From Streptomyces somaliensis DSM 40738 (GTDB taxonomy: Bacteria > Actinomycetota > Actinomycetes > Streptomycetales > Streptomycetaceae): DNA of 43,796 nucleotides. Numbering within the stretch: the stretch's first letter is position 1; the number at the start of each line of letters is the position of its first letter. The stretch is from positions 1 through 43,796 of the forward strand of contig JAAXOU010000008.1 of assembly GCA_012396115.1 (NCBI GenBank), written 5' to 3'. This document shows, in pieces, positions 23,340-30,411 of the stretch. The notes beneath the pieces were generated by a model that had not been told where the DNA came from, did not search any database, and worked only from the letters and a program-made list of their open reading frames with translations. Made by a program: the position numbers and the translations under genes.

Positions 23340-24008
23340 TCAGGCGGGGGAGTCCTCGATCCGCGCGTGCCGCTGGATCCAGGCGTGCATGGCGATCGCG
23401 GCGGCGGCCCCCGCGTTGATGGAGCGGGTCGAACCGAACTGGGCGATGGAGCACACCGCCCGCGCGTGCCTCCGGGCCTCCTCGGTGAGGCCCGGCCCCT
23501 CCTGCCCGAACAGCAGCACGCAGCGGCGGGGCAGCTCCGTGCGCTCCAGCGGCACCGCGCCCGGCAGGTTGTCGATGCCGATGACCGGCAGGTCCTCCGC
23601 CTCCGCCCAGGCCGTCAGCGAGGCGGTGTCGGGGTGGTGGCGCACGTGCTGGTACCGGTCGGTGACCATCGCGCCGCGCCGGTTCCAGCGGCGCCGCCCG
23701 ACGATGTGCACCTCCTTCGCCAGGAAGGCGTTGGCCGTCCGGACGACCGACCCGATGTTGAAGTCGTGGCCCCAGTTCTCCACGGCGACGTGGAAGTCGT
23801 GGCGGCGGGTGTCCAGGTCGGCGACGATCGCCTCACGCGTCCAGTACCGGTAGCGGTCGACGACGTTGCGCCGGTCGCCCCCGGCGAGCAGCTCGGGGTC
23901 GTAGCGCTCGTCCTGCGGCCAGGGCAGGGGGTGCGGCCCGACCCCGACCTCGGGGCCGTAGCCGTCGTCGTACTGGAGGGGGACGTCCGTCCGGGTCTCG
24001 CTGCTCAC
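23340..24008 (-). CDS. TrmH/SpoU-family RNA 2'-O-methyltransferase
   Basis: 222-aa SPOUT-class methyltransferase. Motif 1 is ENWGHDFNIGSVVRTANAF; motifs 2 and 3, which make the knot and bind S-adenosylmethionine, are LLFGQEGPGLTEEA and FGSTRSINAGAAAAIAMHAW. It probably methylates a ribose in tRNA or rRNA; the target cannot be told. An N-terminal extension of about 55 residues (Pro/Asp/Tyr-rich) precedes the fold. The GTG at 24008 overlaps the HTTM gene stop as GTGA and has no good ribosome site, so it depends on translation of the membrane-protein gene. Confidence 0.85.
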   Translation of the reverse strand: MSSETRTDVPLQYDDGYGPEVGVGPHPLPWPQDERYDPELLAGGDRRNVVDRYRYWTREAIVADLDTRRHDFHVAVENWGHDFNIGSVVRTANAFLAKEVHIVGRRRWNRRGAMVTDRYQHVRHHPDTASLTAWAEAEDLPVIGIDNLPGAVPLERTELPRRCVLLFGQEGPGLTEEARRHARAVCSIAQFGSTRSINAGAAAAIAMHAWIQRHARIEDSPA

Positions 24009-25219
24009 CCGACGAGGGTACGGGGGGCCGGCGCGTCCGGTGCCGGGTCCCGTTCCGCCGCCGCCCGGCCGGGGCGCAGTCGCGCTCCGACGCGGCGGGC
24101 CCGGCCCTCCAGCCACAGCAGGAAGACCGTCGGCAGGAAGACCGCGTCCGCGGTGATCATGGCGAGGGAGAAGGCCGGCAGTCCGAGCAGTACCGCGATC
24201 CCCGCGTGCTCCGCCATCATCACGGCGAGGAGCACGTTCTTGACCCGGCGGTTGAAGAGGGTGAAGGGGAAGGCCACCTGCACGATCACCGTGCCGTAGG
24301 TGATGACCATGACCACCAGGCCGGCGTTGGCCAGCAGGTCGGACAGGGCGGGCCACGGGCTGAAGTAGTCCAGCTTCAGCGGGTAGTACAGGGCGGTGCC
24401 GTCCTGCCAGCGCGAGCCCTGGATCTTGTACCAGCCGGCCGTCGCGTAGATCAGGCACACCTCGGCCATGATCACCGCGAGGACGGCGTTGTGCAGCAGG
24501 TTGGCGAGGACGTCGAGCAGGACGCGCGGCTGGCCGGGGGCGAAGCGGCACACCAGCCACCACGCGCCCTGGGCGAGCCACAGCAGCCACAGCAGCACGA
24601 CGATCCACGGCTCGCCGCTCCTGTCGCGGAAGAGCAGGACCGCCACCAGGCCGAAGCCCAGCACCGTCCACAGCACCGTCCCGACCGGGTCGGCCCCCGC
24701 CCCGGCGGGACGGCGGGCCCGGCGGCGCGCGTCCAGCGACCAGACGCGTCCGCAGCGGGTGAGGACGAGGTAGATCGCCATGAGGTGGATGACGTTGTCG
24801 CCGCCGTCACCCATGAAGACGGAGCGGTTCTGCAGCGAGAGGACCCCCACCATGAACAGCGCCGACGTGGCCCGGGTGCGCCAGCCGACCAGCAGCAGCG
24901 CGCCGGACAGCACGGCGATCGCGTACACGGCCTCGAACCACAGGACGGAGTCCGACCACATCAGGACGGTGAAGGAGTGGTTGTCCTCGACCAGCCGCCG
25001 CGCCATGTGCCAGTCCCACGGGCCGTCGGGCCCGTACAGCTCGTGGCGGTGGGGGAACTCGCGGAGGAGGAAGAGCAGCCAGGTCGCGGCGAAGCCGATC
25101 CGGACGACGGCGCTCTGGTACGGGCCGAGGACGGTCCCGGTGAGCCGCTGGACGGCCGCGGCGAGACGCCGGTCGGGGCTCTCGCGGTTCGCGGACGGGG
25201 GCGCGCTGCTCGGGTTCAC
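24005..25219 (-). CDS. HTTM-domain polytopic membrane protein (SdpB / vitamin-K carboxylase-like)
   Basis: 404-aa membrane protein with about eight hydrophobic helices and the hallmarks of the HTTM domain shared by vitamin-K-dependent gamma-carboxylase and SdpB: RIGFAATWLLFLL at the start, ELYGPDGPWDWHMAR, GDGGDNVIHLMAIYLVLTRCGRVWS, IYATAGWYKIQGSRWQDGTALYYPLKLDYFSPW. In Bacillus, SdpB with SdpA matures the SdpC toxin; other HTTM proteins have unknown jobs. The GTG at 25219 overlaps the DUF5819 stop as GTGA. The basic C-terminal 30 residues are cytoplasmic. No toxin precursor is visible next to it. Confidence 0.8.
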   Translation of the reverse strand: MNPSSAPPSANRESPDRRLAAAVQRLTGTVLGPYQSAVVRIGFAATWLLFLLREFPHRHELYGPDGPWDWHMARRLVEDNHSFTVLMWSDSVLWFEAVYAIAVLSGALLLVGWRTRATSALFMVGVLSLQNRSVFMGDGGDNVIHLMAIYLVLTRCGRVWSLDARRRARRPAGAGADPVGTVLWTVLGFGLVAVLLFRDRSGEPWIVVLLWLLWLAQGAWWLVCRFAPGQPRVLLDVLANLLHNAVLAVIMAEVCLIYATAGWYKIQGSRWQDGTALYYPLKLDYFSPWPALSDLLANAGLVVMVITYGTVIVQVAFPFTLFNRRVKNVLLAVMMAEHAGIAVLLGLPAFSLAMITADAVFLPTVFLLWLEGRARRVGARLRPGRAAAERDPAPDAPAPRTLVG

Positions 25220-25938
25220 CGGGCCCCCTCCACCGTGCGGCCGCCGGTCACACCGCCCGGCAGGTCGGCGGCGGTCACGGTCCACCAGGGCTGGACCCGG
25301 TGGTACGGCCGCGTGTCGGTCCTCTCGCGGCTCCACGGCGGAGCGGCCACGCTCGTGGTCGACGAGCGCACCTGTATCCGCTCGATCCTCCCGCCCAGCC
25401 GGTGGTCCTCCAGTCGCATCAGGGCGATGCGCCGTACGTAGCGCTCGGAGAGGCCGGCGCGCAGGGCGTCCACCCGGTCGCCGTCGTGCTGGTTGGCGTA
25501 GAAGTCCCAGGCGCGGCGCAGTTCGTTCTGCTGCGTGTGGCTCGGGAAGGGGTTGCCGCGGATCGCCGCGGCGTCCCCGGCGGTCAGGTCGATCCACGGG
25601 GTGACCTCGCGGGTGCCGTCGCGGGCCACCTCGGCGCGGACCTGGACCGCGACGTTCTGCTGGAGCGGGTTGGGGGCGAAGAGCTTCCAGTTCTGCTCGA
25701 ACTCCGGCATGACCCACTCGTCGACGGTCTCGCCGTACCGCTTGGACAACGTGTTCGACGGCGCGACGTGCAGGAACACCATGCCCACGTGGAAGCAGGC
25801 GACCAGGCCGACCACCGCCAGGGCGACCGCTCCCACCACCTGGTACGGCAGGGAGAGCGCCGCCAGTCCGGTGCGGCCGGGGCTCTCACCGCCGGCAGCG
25901 CCCCCGGCGCGTCCGCGCCGCTCGTCGTACGACTCCAT
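25216..25938 (-). CDS. DUF5819-family membrane-anchored protein (SdpA-like)
   Basis: 240 aa. A short charged cytoplasmic N-terminus, one TM helix (about 30-57, VVGAVALAVVGLVACFHVGMVFLHV), then an extracytoplasmic domain with NTLSKRYGETVDEWVMPEFEQNWKLFAPNP, the family signature. The aromatic-Phe-x-x-x-Pro pattern recalls the short Bacillus SdpA protein; this is a resemblance, not a demonstrated homology. The ATG at 25938 follows GGAGCGGGGCGGG. First gene of a three-gene coupled set (with HTTM and TrmH genes) whose promoter overlaps that of paaA. Function unknown. Confidence 0.75.
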   Translation of the reverse strand: MESYDERRGRAGGAAGGESPGRTGLAALSLPYQVVGAVALAVVGLVACFHVGMVFLHVAPSNTLSKRYGETVDEWVMPEFEQNWKLFAPNPLQQNVAVQVRAEVARDGTREVTPWIDLTAGDAAAIRGNPFPSHTQQNELRRAWDFYANQHDGDRVDALRAGLSERYVRRIALMRLEDHRLGGRIERIQVRSSTTSVAAPPWSRERTDTRPYHRVQPWWTVTAADLPGGVTGGRTVEGAR

Positions 25939-25968
25939 CCCGCCCCGCTCCGCGTCTCTTCACCCCGG

Positions 25969-25977
25969 TTATCCACA
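25969..25977 (+). promoter_or_regulatory. DnaA box
   Basis: TTATCCACA is a perfect match to the classical DnaA box. It lies between the DUF5819 start codon and the overlapping promoters, in the DUF5819 leader. A similar TTCTCCACA is at 21429-21437 upstream of paaH; both are followed by GG. Confidence 0.5.
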
Positions 25978-25980
25978 GGG

Positions 25981-26014
25981 TTGACACCATACGGGCCGTC
26001 GACTCACCATTGAA
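25981..26014. promoter_or_regulatory. Overlapping divergent promoters of paaA and DUF5819
   Basis: Plus strand: TTGACA (25981-25986), 18 bp, CACCAT (26005-26010), directing paaA. Minus strand: TTCAAT (26014-26009), 17 bp, TATGGT (25991-25986), directing DUF5819. The paaA -35 shares base 25986 with the DUF5819 -10, so polymerases cannot occupy both. The paaA start site would fall just upstream of the operator at 26022. Confidence 0.5.
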
Positions 26015-26021
26015 GCCATTC

Positions 26022-26039
26022 AACCGAACGATCGGTCGG
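26022..26039. promoter_or_regulatory. paa operator, paaA site
   Basis: AACCGAACGATCGGTCGG equals the reverse complement of 21459-21476 over all 18 bases. It lies 12 bp before the paaA ATG and downstream of the predicted paaA transcription start; it also covers the region just upstream of the DUF5819 -35. Confidence 0.8.
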
Positions 26040-26051
26040 TAGGGGGCCCGG

Positions 26052-27041
26052 ATGACGGCAGTGACTGCGGACTCGCAGGAGGCTTACGAGGCGGTGTTCA
26101 ACGCCGCCGTGGCCGCCGACGAGCGCATCGAACCGCGCGACTGGATGCCGGACGCGTACCGCGCCACCCTGGTGCGGCAGATCGCCCAGCACGCGCACTC
26201 CGAGATCATCGGCATGCAGCCCGAGGCGAACTGGATCACCCGCGCGCCCTCGCTGCGCCGCAAGGCCATCCTTATGGCCAAGGTGCAGGACGAGGCCGGC
26301 CACGGCCTGTACCTGTACAGCGCCGCCGAGACCCTGGGCGTCAGCCGGGACGAGTTGCTGGACAAGCTCCACTCGGGCCGCCAGAAGTACTCCTCGATCT
26401 TCAACTACCCGACGCTGACCTGGGCCGACGTCGGCGCGATCGGTTGGCTCGTGGACGGCGCCGCGATCACCAACCAGGTGCCGCTGTGCCGCTGCTCCTA
26501 CGGGCCGTACGCCCGCGCGATGGTCCGGGTCTGCAAGGAGGAGTCCTTCCACCAGCGCCAGGGGTACGAGGCGCTGCTCGCCCTCTCGCGGGGCACCCCG
26601 GCCCAGCACGAGATGGCGCAGGACGCCGTCAACCGCTGGTGGTGGCCGTCGCTGATGATGTTCGGCCCGCCCGACGACGAGTCGGCGCACTCCGCGCAGT
26701 CCATGGCCTGGAAGATCAAGCGCCACTCCAACGACGAGCTGCGCCAGCGCTTCGTCGACATCTGCGTCCCACAGGCCGAGTCCCTGGGCCTGACCCTCCC
26801 CGACCCGGACCTCCGGTGGAACGAGGAGCGGGGCCACTACGACTTCGGCGTGATCGACTGGACCGAGTTCCGCGAGGTCCTCAAGGGCAACGGCCCCTGC
26901 AACGAGCAGCGGATCACCCAGCGCCGCCGCGCCCACGAAGAGGGTGCCTGGGTCAGGGAGGCGGCGGCCGCGTACGCCGCGAAGCACAGCGATCGGAACA
27001 AGGGCGACGAGTCCGGGGACACCGTGGAGGCGACGGCATGA
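26052..27041 (+). CDS. paaA: Phenylacetyl-CoA 1,2-epoxidase catalytic subunit PaaA
   Basis: 329-aa di-iron oxygenase subunit that epoxidises the aromatic ring of phenylacetyl-CoA. Ferritin-like iron-ligand motifs are present: [13 protein letters not shown] (ExxH) and [16 protein letters not shown] (ExxH of the second pair). Also typical are [25 protein letters not shown] and [20 protein letters not shown]. The ATG at 26052 has AGGGGG 5 nt upstream, immediately after the operator. First of five overlapping genes paaABCDE. The C-terminal 25 residues are charged and probably disordered. Confidence 0.96.
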   Translation: MTAVTADSQEAYEAVFNAAVAADERIEPRDWMPDAYRATLVRQIAQHAHSEIIGMQPEANWITRAPSLRRKAILMAKVQDEAGHGLYLYSAAETLGVSRDELLDKLHSGRQKYSSIFNYPTLTWADVGAIGWLVDGAAITNQVPLCRCSYGPYARAMVRVCKEESFHQRQGYEALLALSRGTPAQHEMAQDAVNRWWWPSLMMFGPPDDESAHSAQSMAWKIKRHSNDELRQRFVDICVPQAESLGLTLPDPDLRWNEERGHYDFGVIDWTEFREVLKGNGPCNEQRITQRRRAHEEGAWVREAAAAYAAKHSDRNKGDESGDTVEATA

Positions 27042-27325
27042 CGACCAGCGACTGGCCGCTGTGGGAGGTGTTCGTGCGCTCGCGCCGCGGGCTGTCCCAC
27101 ACCCATGCGGGGAGCCTGCACGCCCCGGACGCCGAGATGGCCCTGCGCAACGCCCGGGACCTCTACACCCGGCGCAACGAGGGCGTGTCCATCTGGGTCG
27201 TCCCGGCCACCGCGATCACCGCGTCGTCGCCGGACGAGAAGGACCCGTTCTTCGAGCCGTCCGCCGACAAGCCCTACCGGCACCCGACCTTCTACGAGAT
27301 CCCCGAGGGGGTGCAGCACCTGTGA
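27038..27325 (+). CDS. paaB: Phenylacetyl-CoA epoxidase subunit PaaB
   Basis: 95-aa PaaB, the small bridging subunit that joins PaaA-PaaC dimers in the epoxidase complex. [47 protein letters not shown] and the [14 protein letters not shown] end are characteristic. The ATG overlaps the paaA stop as ATGA, which keeps subunit synthesis coupled. Confidence 0.95.
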   Translation: MTTSDWPLWEVFVRSRRGLSHTHAGSLHAPDAEMALRNARDLYTRRNEGVSIWVVPATAITASSPDEKDPFFEPSADKPYRHPTFYEIPEGVQHL

Positions 27326-28062
27326 CGGCCTCCCTGAACACCGCCGCCCTCGCGCTCGGCGACGACGCGCTGGTGCTCTCCCACCGGTTGGGGGAGTGGG
27401 CGGGCCACGCGCCCGTGCTGGAGGAGGAGGTCGCCCTCGCCAACATCGCGCTGGACCTGCTCGGACAGGCCCGCGTCCTGCTCTCCCTCGTCGGTGACGA
27501 GGACGAGCTGGCCTTCCTCCGCGAGGAGCGGGCGTTCCGCAACACCCAGCTCGTCGAGCAGCCCAACGGCGACTTCGCGCACACGATCGCCCGCCAGCTG
27601 TACTTCTCCACCTACCAGCGCCTGTTGTACGGGCGCCTCGCCGCCGCCGACGCGAGCCCGGACGACGAGGCCCGCGAGGCCCTGCGCGGCCTGGCCGCGA
27701 AGGCCGTCAAGGAAGTCGCCTACCACCAGGACCACGCCGAGCAGTGGACGCTCCGCCTCGGCGACGGCACGCCCGAGAGCCACGACCGGATGCGGGCGGC
27801 CTGCGACGCGCTGTGGCGCTTCACCGGTGAGATGTTCCAGCCCGTCGAGGGCCTCGACGTCGACTGGCGGGAGCTGGAGGCCGACTGGCTGACCTCGGTG
27901 TCCACCGTGCTGACCCGGGCGGCCCTCCCCCTTCCCGAAGGACCCCGGACGACCGCGTGGAGCGCGGGCGCCGGCCGGCAGGGCGTGCACACCGAGCCGT
28001 TCGGGCGGATGCTCGCCGAGATGCAGCACCTGCACCGCAGCCACCCGGGAGCGTCATGGTGA
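27322..28062 (+). CDS. paaC: Phenylacetyl-CoA epoxidase structural subunit PaaC
   Basis: 246-aa ferritin-fold partner of PaaA. It keeps the helical scaffold (ALGDDALVLSHRLGEWAGHAPVLEEEVALANIALDLLGQAR, KEVAYHQDHAEQWTLRLGDGT, LHRSHPGASW) and in this family serves assembly rather than iron catalysis. The GTG at 27322 overlaps the paaB stop as GTGA. Confidence 0.95.
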   Translation: MTASLNTAALALGDDALVLSHRLGEWAGHAPVLEEEVALANIALDLLGQARVLLSLVGDEDELAFLREERAFRNTQLVEQPNGDFAHTIARQLYFSTYQRLLYGRLAAADASPDDEAREALRGLAAKAVKEVAYHQDHAEQWTLRLGDGTPESHDRMRAACDALWRFTGEMFQPVEGLDVDWRELEADWLTSVSTVLTRAALPLPEGPRTTAWSAGAGRQGVHTEPFGRMLAEMQHLHRSHPGASW

Positions 28063-28550
28063 CCATGACGCCGCTCGAGGAGGAGCTGAGCCGGCTGGCC
28101 GGTTCGGTGCCCGACCCCGAGATGCCCGTGCTCACCCTGGAGGACCTGGGTGTGCTGAGGGGCGTACGGGTCCTCGGCCCCGGCAGGGTGGAGGTCGAGC
28201 TGACCCCGACGTACACGGGCTGCCCGGCGATCGAGGCGATGTCCTCCGACATCGAGCGGGTCCTCCACGACCGGGGCGTCGAGGAGGTCTCGGTCGTCAC
28301 CGTCCTCTCCCCCGCCTGGTCCACGGACGACATCAGCGACGAGGGGCGGCGCAAGCTCGCCGAGTTCGGCATAGCACCGCCCCGCCGGCAGCGGTCCGAC
28401 GGACCCGTGCCGCTCACCCTCGCCATCCGCTGCCCGCACTGCGGCTCGACCGACACCGAGCTGCTGAGCAGGTTCTCCTCGACCGCGTGCAAGTCGCTGC
28501 GCCGTTGCGCCTCCTGCCGCGAACCCTTCGACCACTTCAAGGAGTTGTAG
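28056..28550 (+). CDS. paaD: Phenylacetate pathway protein PaaD (MIP18/DUF59 with zinc ribbon)
   Basis: 164-aa PaaD. The N-terminal DUF59/MIP18 domain has PDPEMPVLTLEDLGVLRGV and TPTYTGCPAIEAM with the conserved Cys; the C-terminal ribbon has CPHC and CASC pairs. PaaD is thought to help Fe-S or di-iron maturation of the epoxidase system. Starts at ATG 28056, GTG 28059 (GTGA overlap with the paaC stop) and ATG 28065 are all in frame; GGGAG just upstream fits the first two. Confidence 0.92.
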   Translation: MVTMTPLEEELSRLAGSVPDPEMPVLTLEDLGVLRGVRVLGPGRVEVELTPTYTGCPAIEAMSSDIERVLHDRGVEEVSVVTVLSPAWSTDDISDEGRRKLAEFGIAPPRRQRSDGPVPLTLAIRCPHCGSTDTELLSRFSSTACKSLRRCASCREPFDHFKEL

Positions 28551-29612
28551 ATGTTCCATCCGCTCCGGGTGAGCGAGGTCGAGCGGCTCACGGACGATTC
28601 GGTGGCCGTCACCTTCGCCGTCCCGCCGGAGCTGCGGGAGGCGTTCCACCACACCCCCGGCCAGCACCTGACGATGCGTCGGACCTCCGCCGCGGGCGAG
28701 GAGATCCGGCGTACGTACTCGATCTGCTCACCCGCCGCCGACCCCGGCGAGGACCCGGTGCTGCGCGTCGGAATCCGGCTCGTCGAGGGCGGCGAGTTCT
28801 CCACCTACGCGCTGAAGGAACTCGCCGCCGGCGACACGGTGGAGGTCATGGAGCCGATGGGCAGGTTCGTCCTGCCGCCGCGGCCCGGGCACTTCGCGGC
28901 GATCGTCGGCGGCAGCGGCATCACCCCCGTGCTGTCGATCGCGTCGACGCTGCTGGCGCGGGAGCCGCGGGCCCGCTTCTGCCTGGTGCGCAGCGACCGC
29001 ACGGCCTCGTCGACGATGTTCCTCGACGAGGTCGCCGACCTCAAGGACCGCTACCCCGACCGCTTCCAGCTGGTCACGGTGCTGTCCCGCGAGGAGCAGC
29101 AGACCGGGCTGCCGTCCGGTCGGCTGGACGAGGAGCGGCTGTCCCGGCTCCTCCCGGCGCTGCTGGCGGTGGACGAGGTGGACGGCTGGTTCCTGTGCGG
29201 CCCGTTCGGGCTGGTCCGGGGCGCGGAGCGGGCGCTGCGCGGCCTGGGCGTGCCGAAGAACCGGGTCCACCAGGAGATCTTCCACGTGGACGATGGATCC
29301 TCGGCGGCCCGCCGCCCCACGCCGGGCGAGGTACCCGCGGCCACGCTGACCGCGACCCTGGACGGCCGGTCCGGGACGTGGCCGGTCCAGGAGGGCGAGT
29401 CCCTGCTGGAGACCGTGCTGCGCGGCCGGTCGGACGCGCCGTACGCCTGCAAGGGCGGTGTGTGCGGCACGTGCCGGGCGTTCCTGGTCTCGGGTGAGGT
29501 CCGCATGGACCGCAACTACGCACTGGAGACCGAGGAGACGGAGGCCGGCTACGTACTGGCGTGCCAGTCGCACGCGATGACGCCGGAGGTCGAGCTCGAC
29601 TTCGACCGGTGA
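28551..29612 (+). CDS. paaE: Phenylacetyl-CoA epoxidase reductase PaaE
   Basis: 353-aa FAD/2Fe-2S reductase that passes NADPH electrons to PaaA. FAD-binding part with RRTYSICSPA, NAD(P)-binding part with GGSGITPVLSIASTLLAREP and FLCGPFGLV, and a C-terminal plant-type ferredoxin domain with cysteines 300, 305 and 308 (CKGGVCGTC) and 338. The ATG directly follows the paaD stop, with AAGGAG in the end of paaD. Last gene of the operon. Confidence 0.95.
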   Translation: MFHPLRVSEVERLTDDSVAVTFAVPPELREAFHHTPGQHLTMRRTSAAGEEIRRTYSICSPAADPGEDPVLRVGIRLVEGGEFSTYALKELAAGDTVEVMEPMGRFVLPPRPGHFAAIVGGSGITPVLSIASTLLAREPRARFCLVRSDRTASSTMFLDEVADLKDRYPDRFQLVTVLSREEQQTGLPSGRLDEERLSRLLPALLAVDEVDGWFLCGPFGLVRGAERALRGLGVPKNRVHQEIFHVDDGSSAARRPTPGEVPAATLTATLDGRSGTWPVQEGESLLETVLRGRSDAPYACKGGVCGTCRAFLVSGEVRMDRNYALETEETEAGYVLACQSHAMTPEVELDFDR

Positions 29613-29703
29613 CGTACGGGAGCGGTGGCGGCGCCTGCGGCCCGGTCCGCGCACCGCCCCGGCCCGGCCCGGCCCTGTCCCGGCGCCCCCGGTCCCGAGG
29701 TTC

Positions 29704-29754
29704 CCGGGAGCGCCGATACCCCGGGCACAGCGCCCGGAAGCCGGACGCTCCCGG
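29704..29754. terminator. Nested hairpin, probable terminator after paaE
   Basis: Outer arms CCGGGAGCG (29704-29712) and CGCTCCCGG (29746-29754) enclose inner arms CCGGGC (29721-29726) and GCCCGG (29732-29737). It lies about 90 bp after the paaE stop, between converging genes. Confidence 0.5.
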
Positions 29755-29799
29755 CCCTGGTCCGGAGCCCCACGGGTTCCGGTTCCGGCCACTCCGGCT

Positions 29800-29890
29800 C
29801 CTCCGGATGCGACGCTCCTCCGGCCCCGACCCCGACGCCTCCGGATCCGACACCCCTCCGGATCCCGACGCTCCTCCGGATCCGACGATC
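29800..29890. repeat. Imperfect tandem repeats, non-coding
   Basis: Repeated short units of the type GACGCTCCTCCGG and CTCCGGATCCGAC follow each other about five times, then run into a GTCCCC triplet-like run (to about 29912). Looks like slippage-type expansion in intergenic DNA. Confidence 0.6.
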
Positions 29891-30060
29891 TTCCGTCCCC
29901 GTCCCCGTCCCCGCCCCGGCCCCTCCGGCTCCGGAACCCCGAGCCCCGGCGGACCGGCCCCCCGCGGACCGAACCGCCGCCCGGCCGCCGGAGTCCTCTC
30001 GAAGAGCCCCGACCCCGGGGACGGCCGCCGCGCCCCGCGCGGCACCACCCGGGGGGCCGG

Positions 30061-30411
30061 TCACACGACGGTCGCGGGACCGCCGTGCTCGCTCACCATG
30101 GGCCGCCCGGCGGCCTCCCAGGCGACCATGCCGCCGTCGACGTTCACCGCGTCGACGCCCTGCTGCACCAGGTACTGCGTGACCTGTGCGGAACGGCCGC
30201 CGACCCGGCACATCACATAGGTGCGCCGCCCGTCGGCCACCGCCTCCGCCACCTCGCCGAAGCGGGCGGCGAACTCGCTCATCGGTACGTGCAGGGCGCC
30301 CTCGACGTGCCCGGCGGCCCACTCGTCGGCCTCGCGCACGTCCAGGACCAGGGCGCCGTCCGGCACGGACGCGGCGGGCGCGGCGGGCAGCGGTGCGAAG
30401 TTCATGGTCAT
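30061..30411 (-). CDS. Single-domain rhodanese-like protein
   Basis: 116-aa rhodanese-domain protein. LVLDVREADEWAAGHVEGALHVPMSEF is the family signature and the active-site loop is CRVGGRS with the catalytic Cys; VDGGMVAWEAAGRP ends the domain. It could carry persulfide sulfur or bind thiosulfate; the acceptor is unknown. The ATG at 30411 overlaps the stop of the J-domain-like gene as ATGA, with GGAAGAGGA upstream. Confidence 0.9.
   Translation of the reverse strand: MTMNFAPLPAAPAASVPDGALVLDVREADEWAAGHVEGALHVPMSEFAARFGEVAEAVADGRRTYVMCRVGGRSAQVTQYLVQQGVDAVNVDGGMVAWEAAGRPMVSEHGGPATVV

Larger units (their letters stand above)
29613..30060. other. Non-coding GC-rich region between paaE and the rhodanese gene
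   Basis: The 448 bases contain no supportable gene: open frames exist but are Pro/Arg/Gly strings without start signals. The region holds a nested hairpin (29704-29754) and an imperfect tandem repeat (about 29800-29890), listed separately; the right half is Pro-codon-like GC-rich sequence in which I see nothing else. Confidence 0.6.

Noticed and set aside
29549-30322. Minus-strand frame covering the paaE-rhodanese gap
   Set aside because: Gly/Arg/Ser strings from tandem-repeat DNA, antisense to the paaE end and out of frame with the rhodanese gene.
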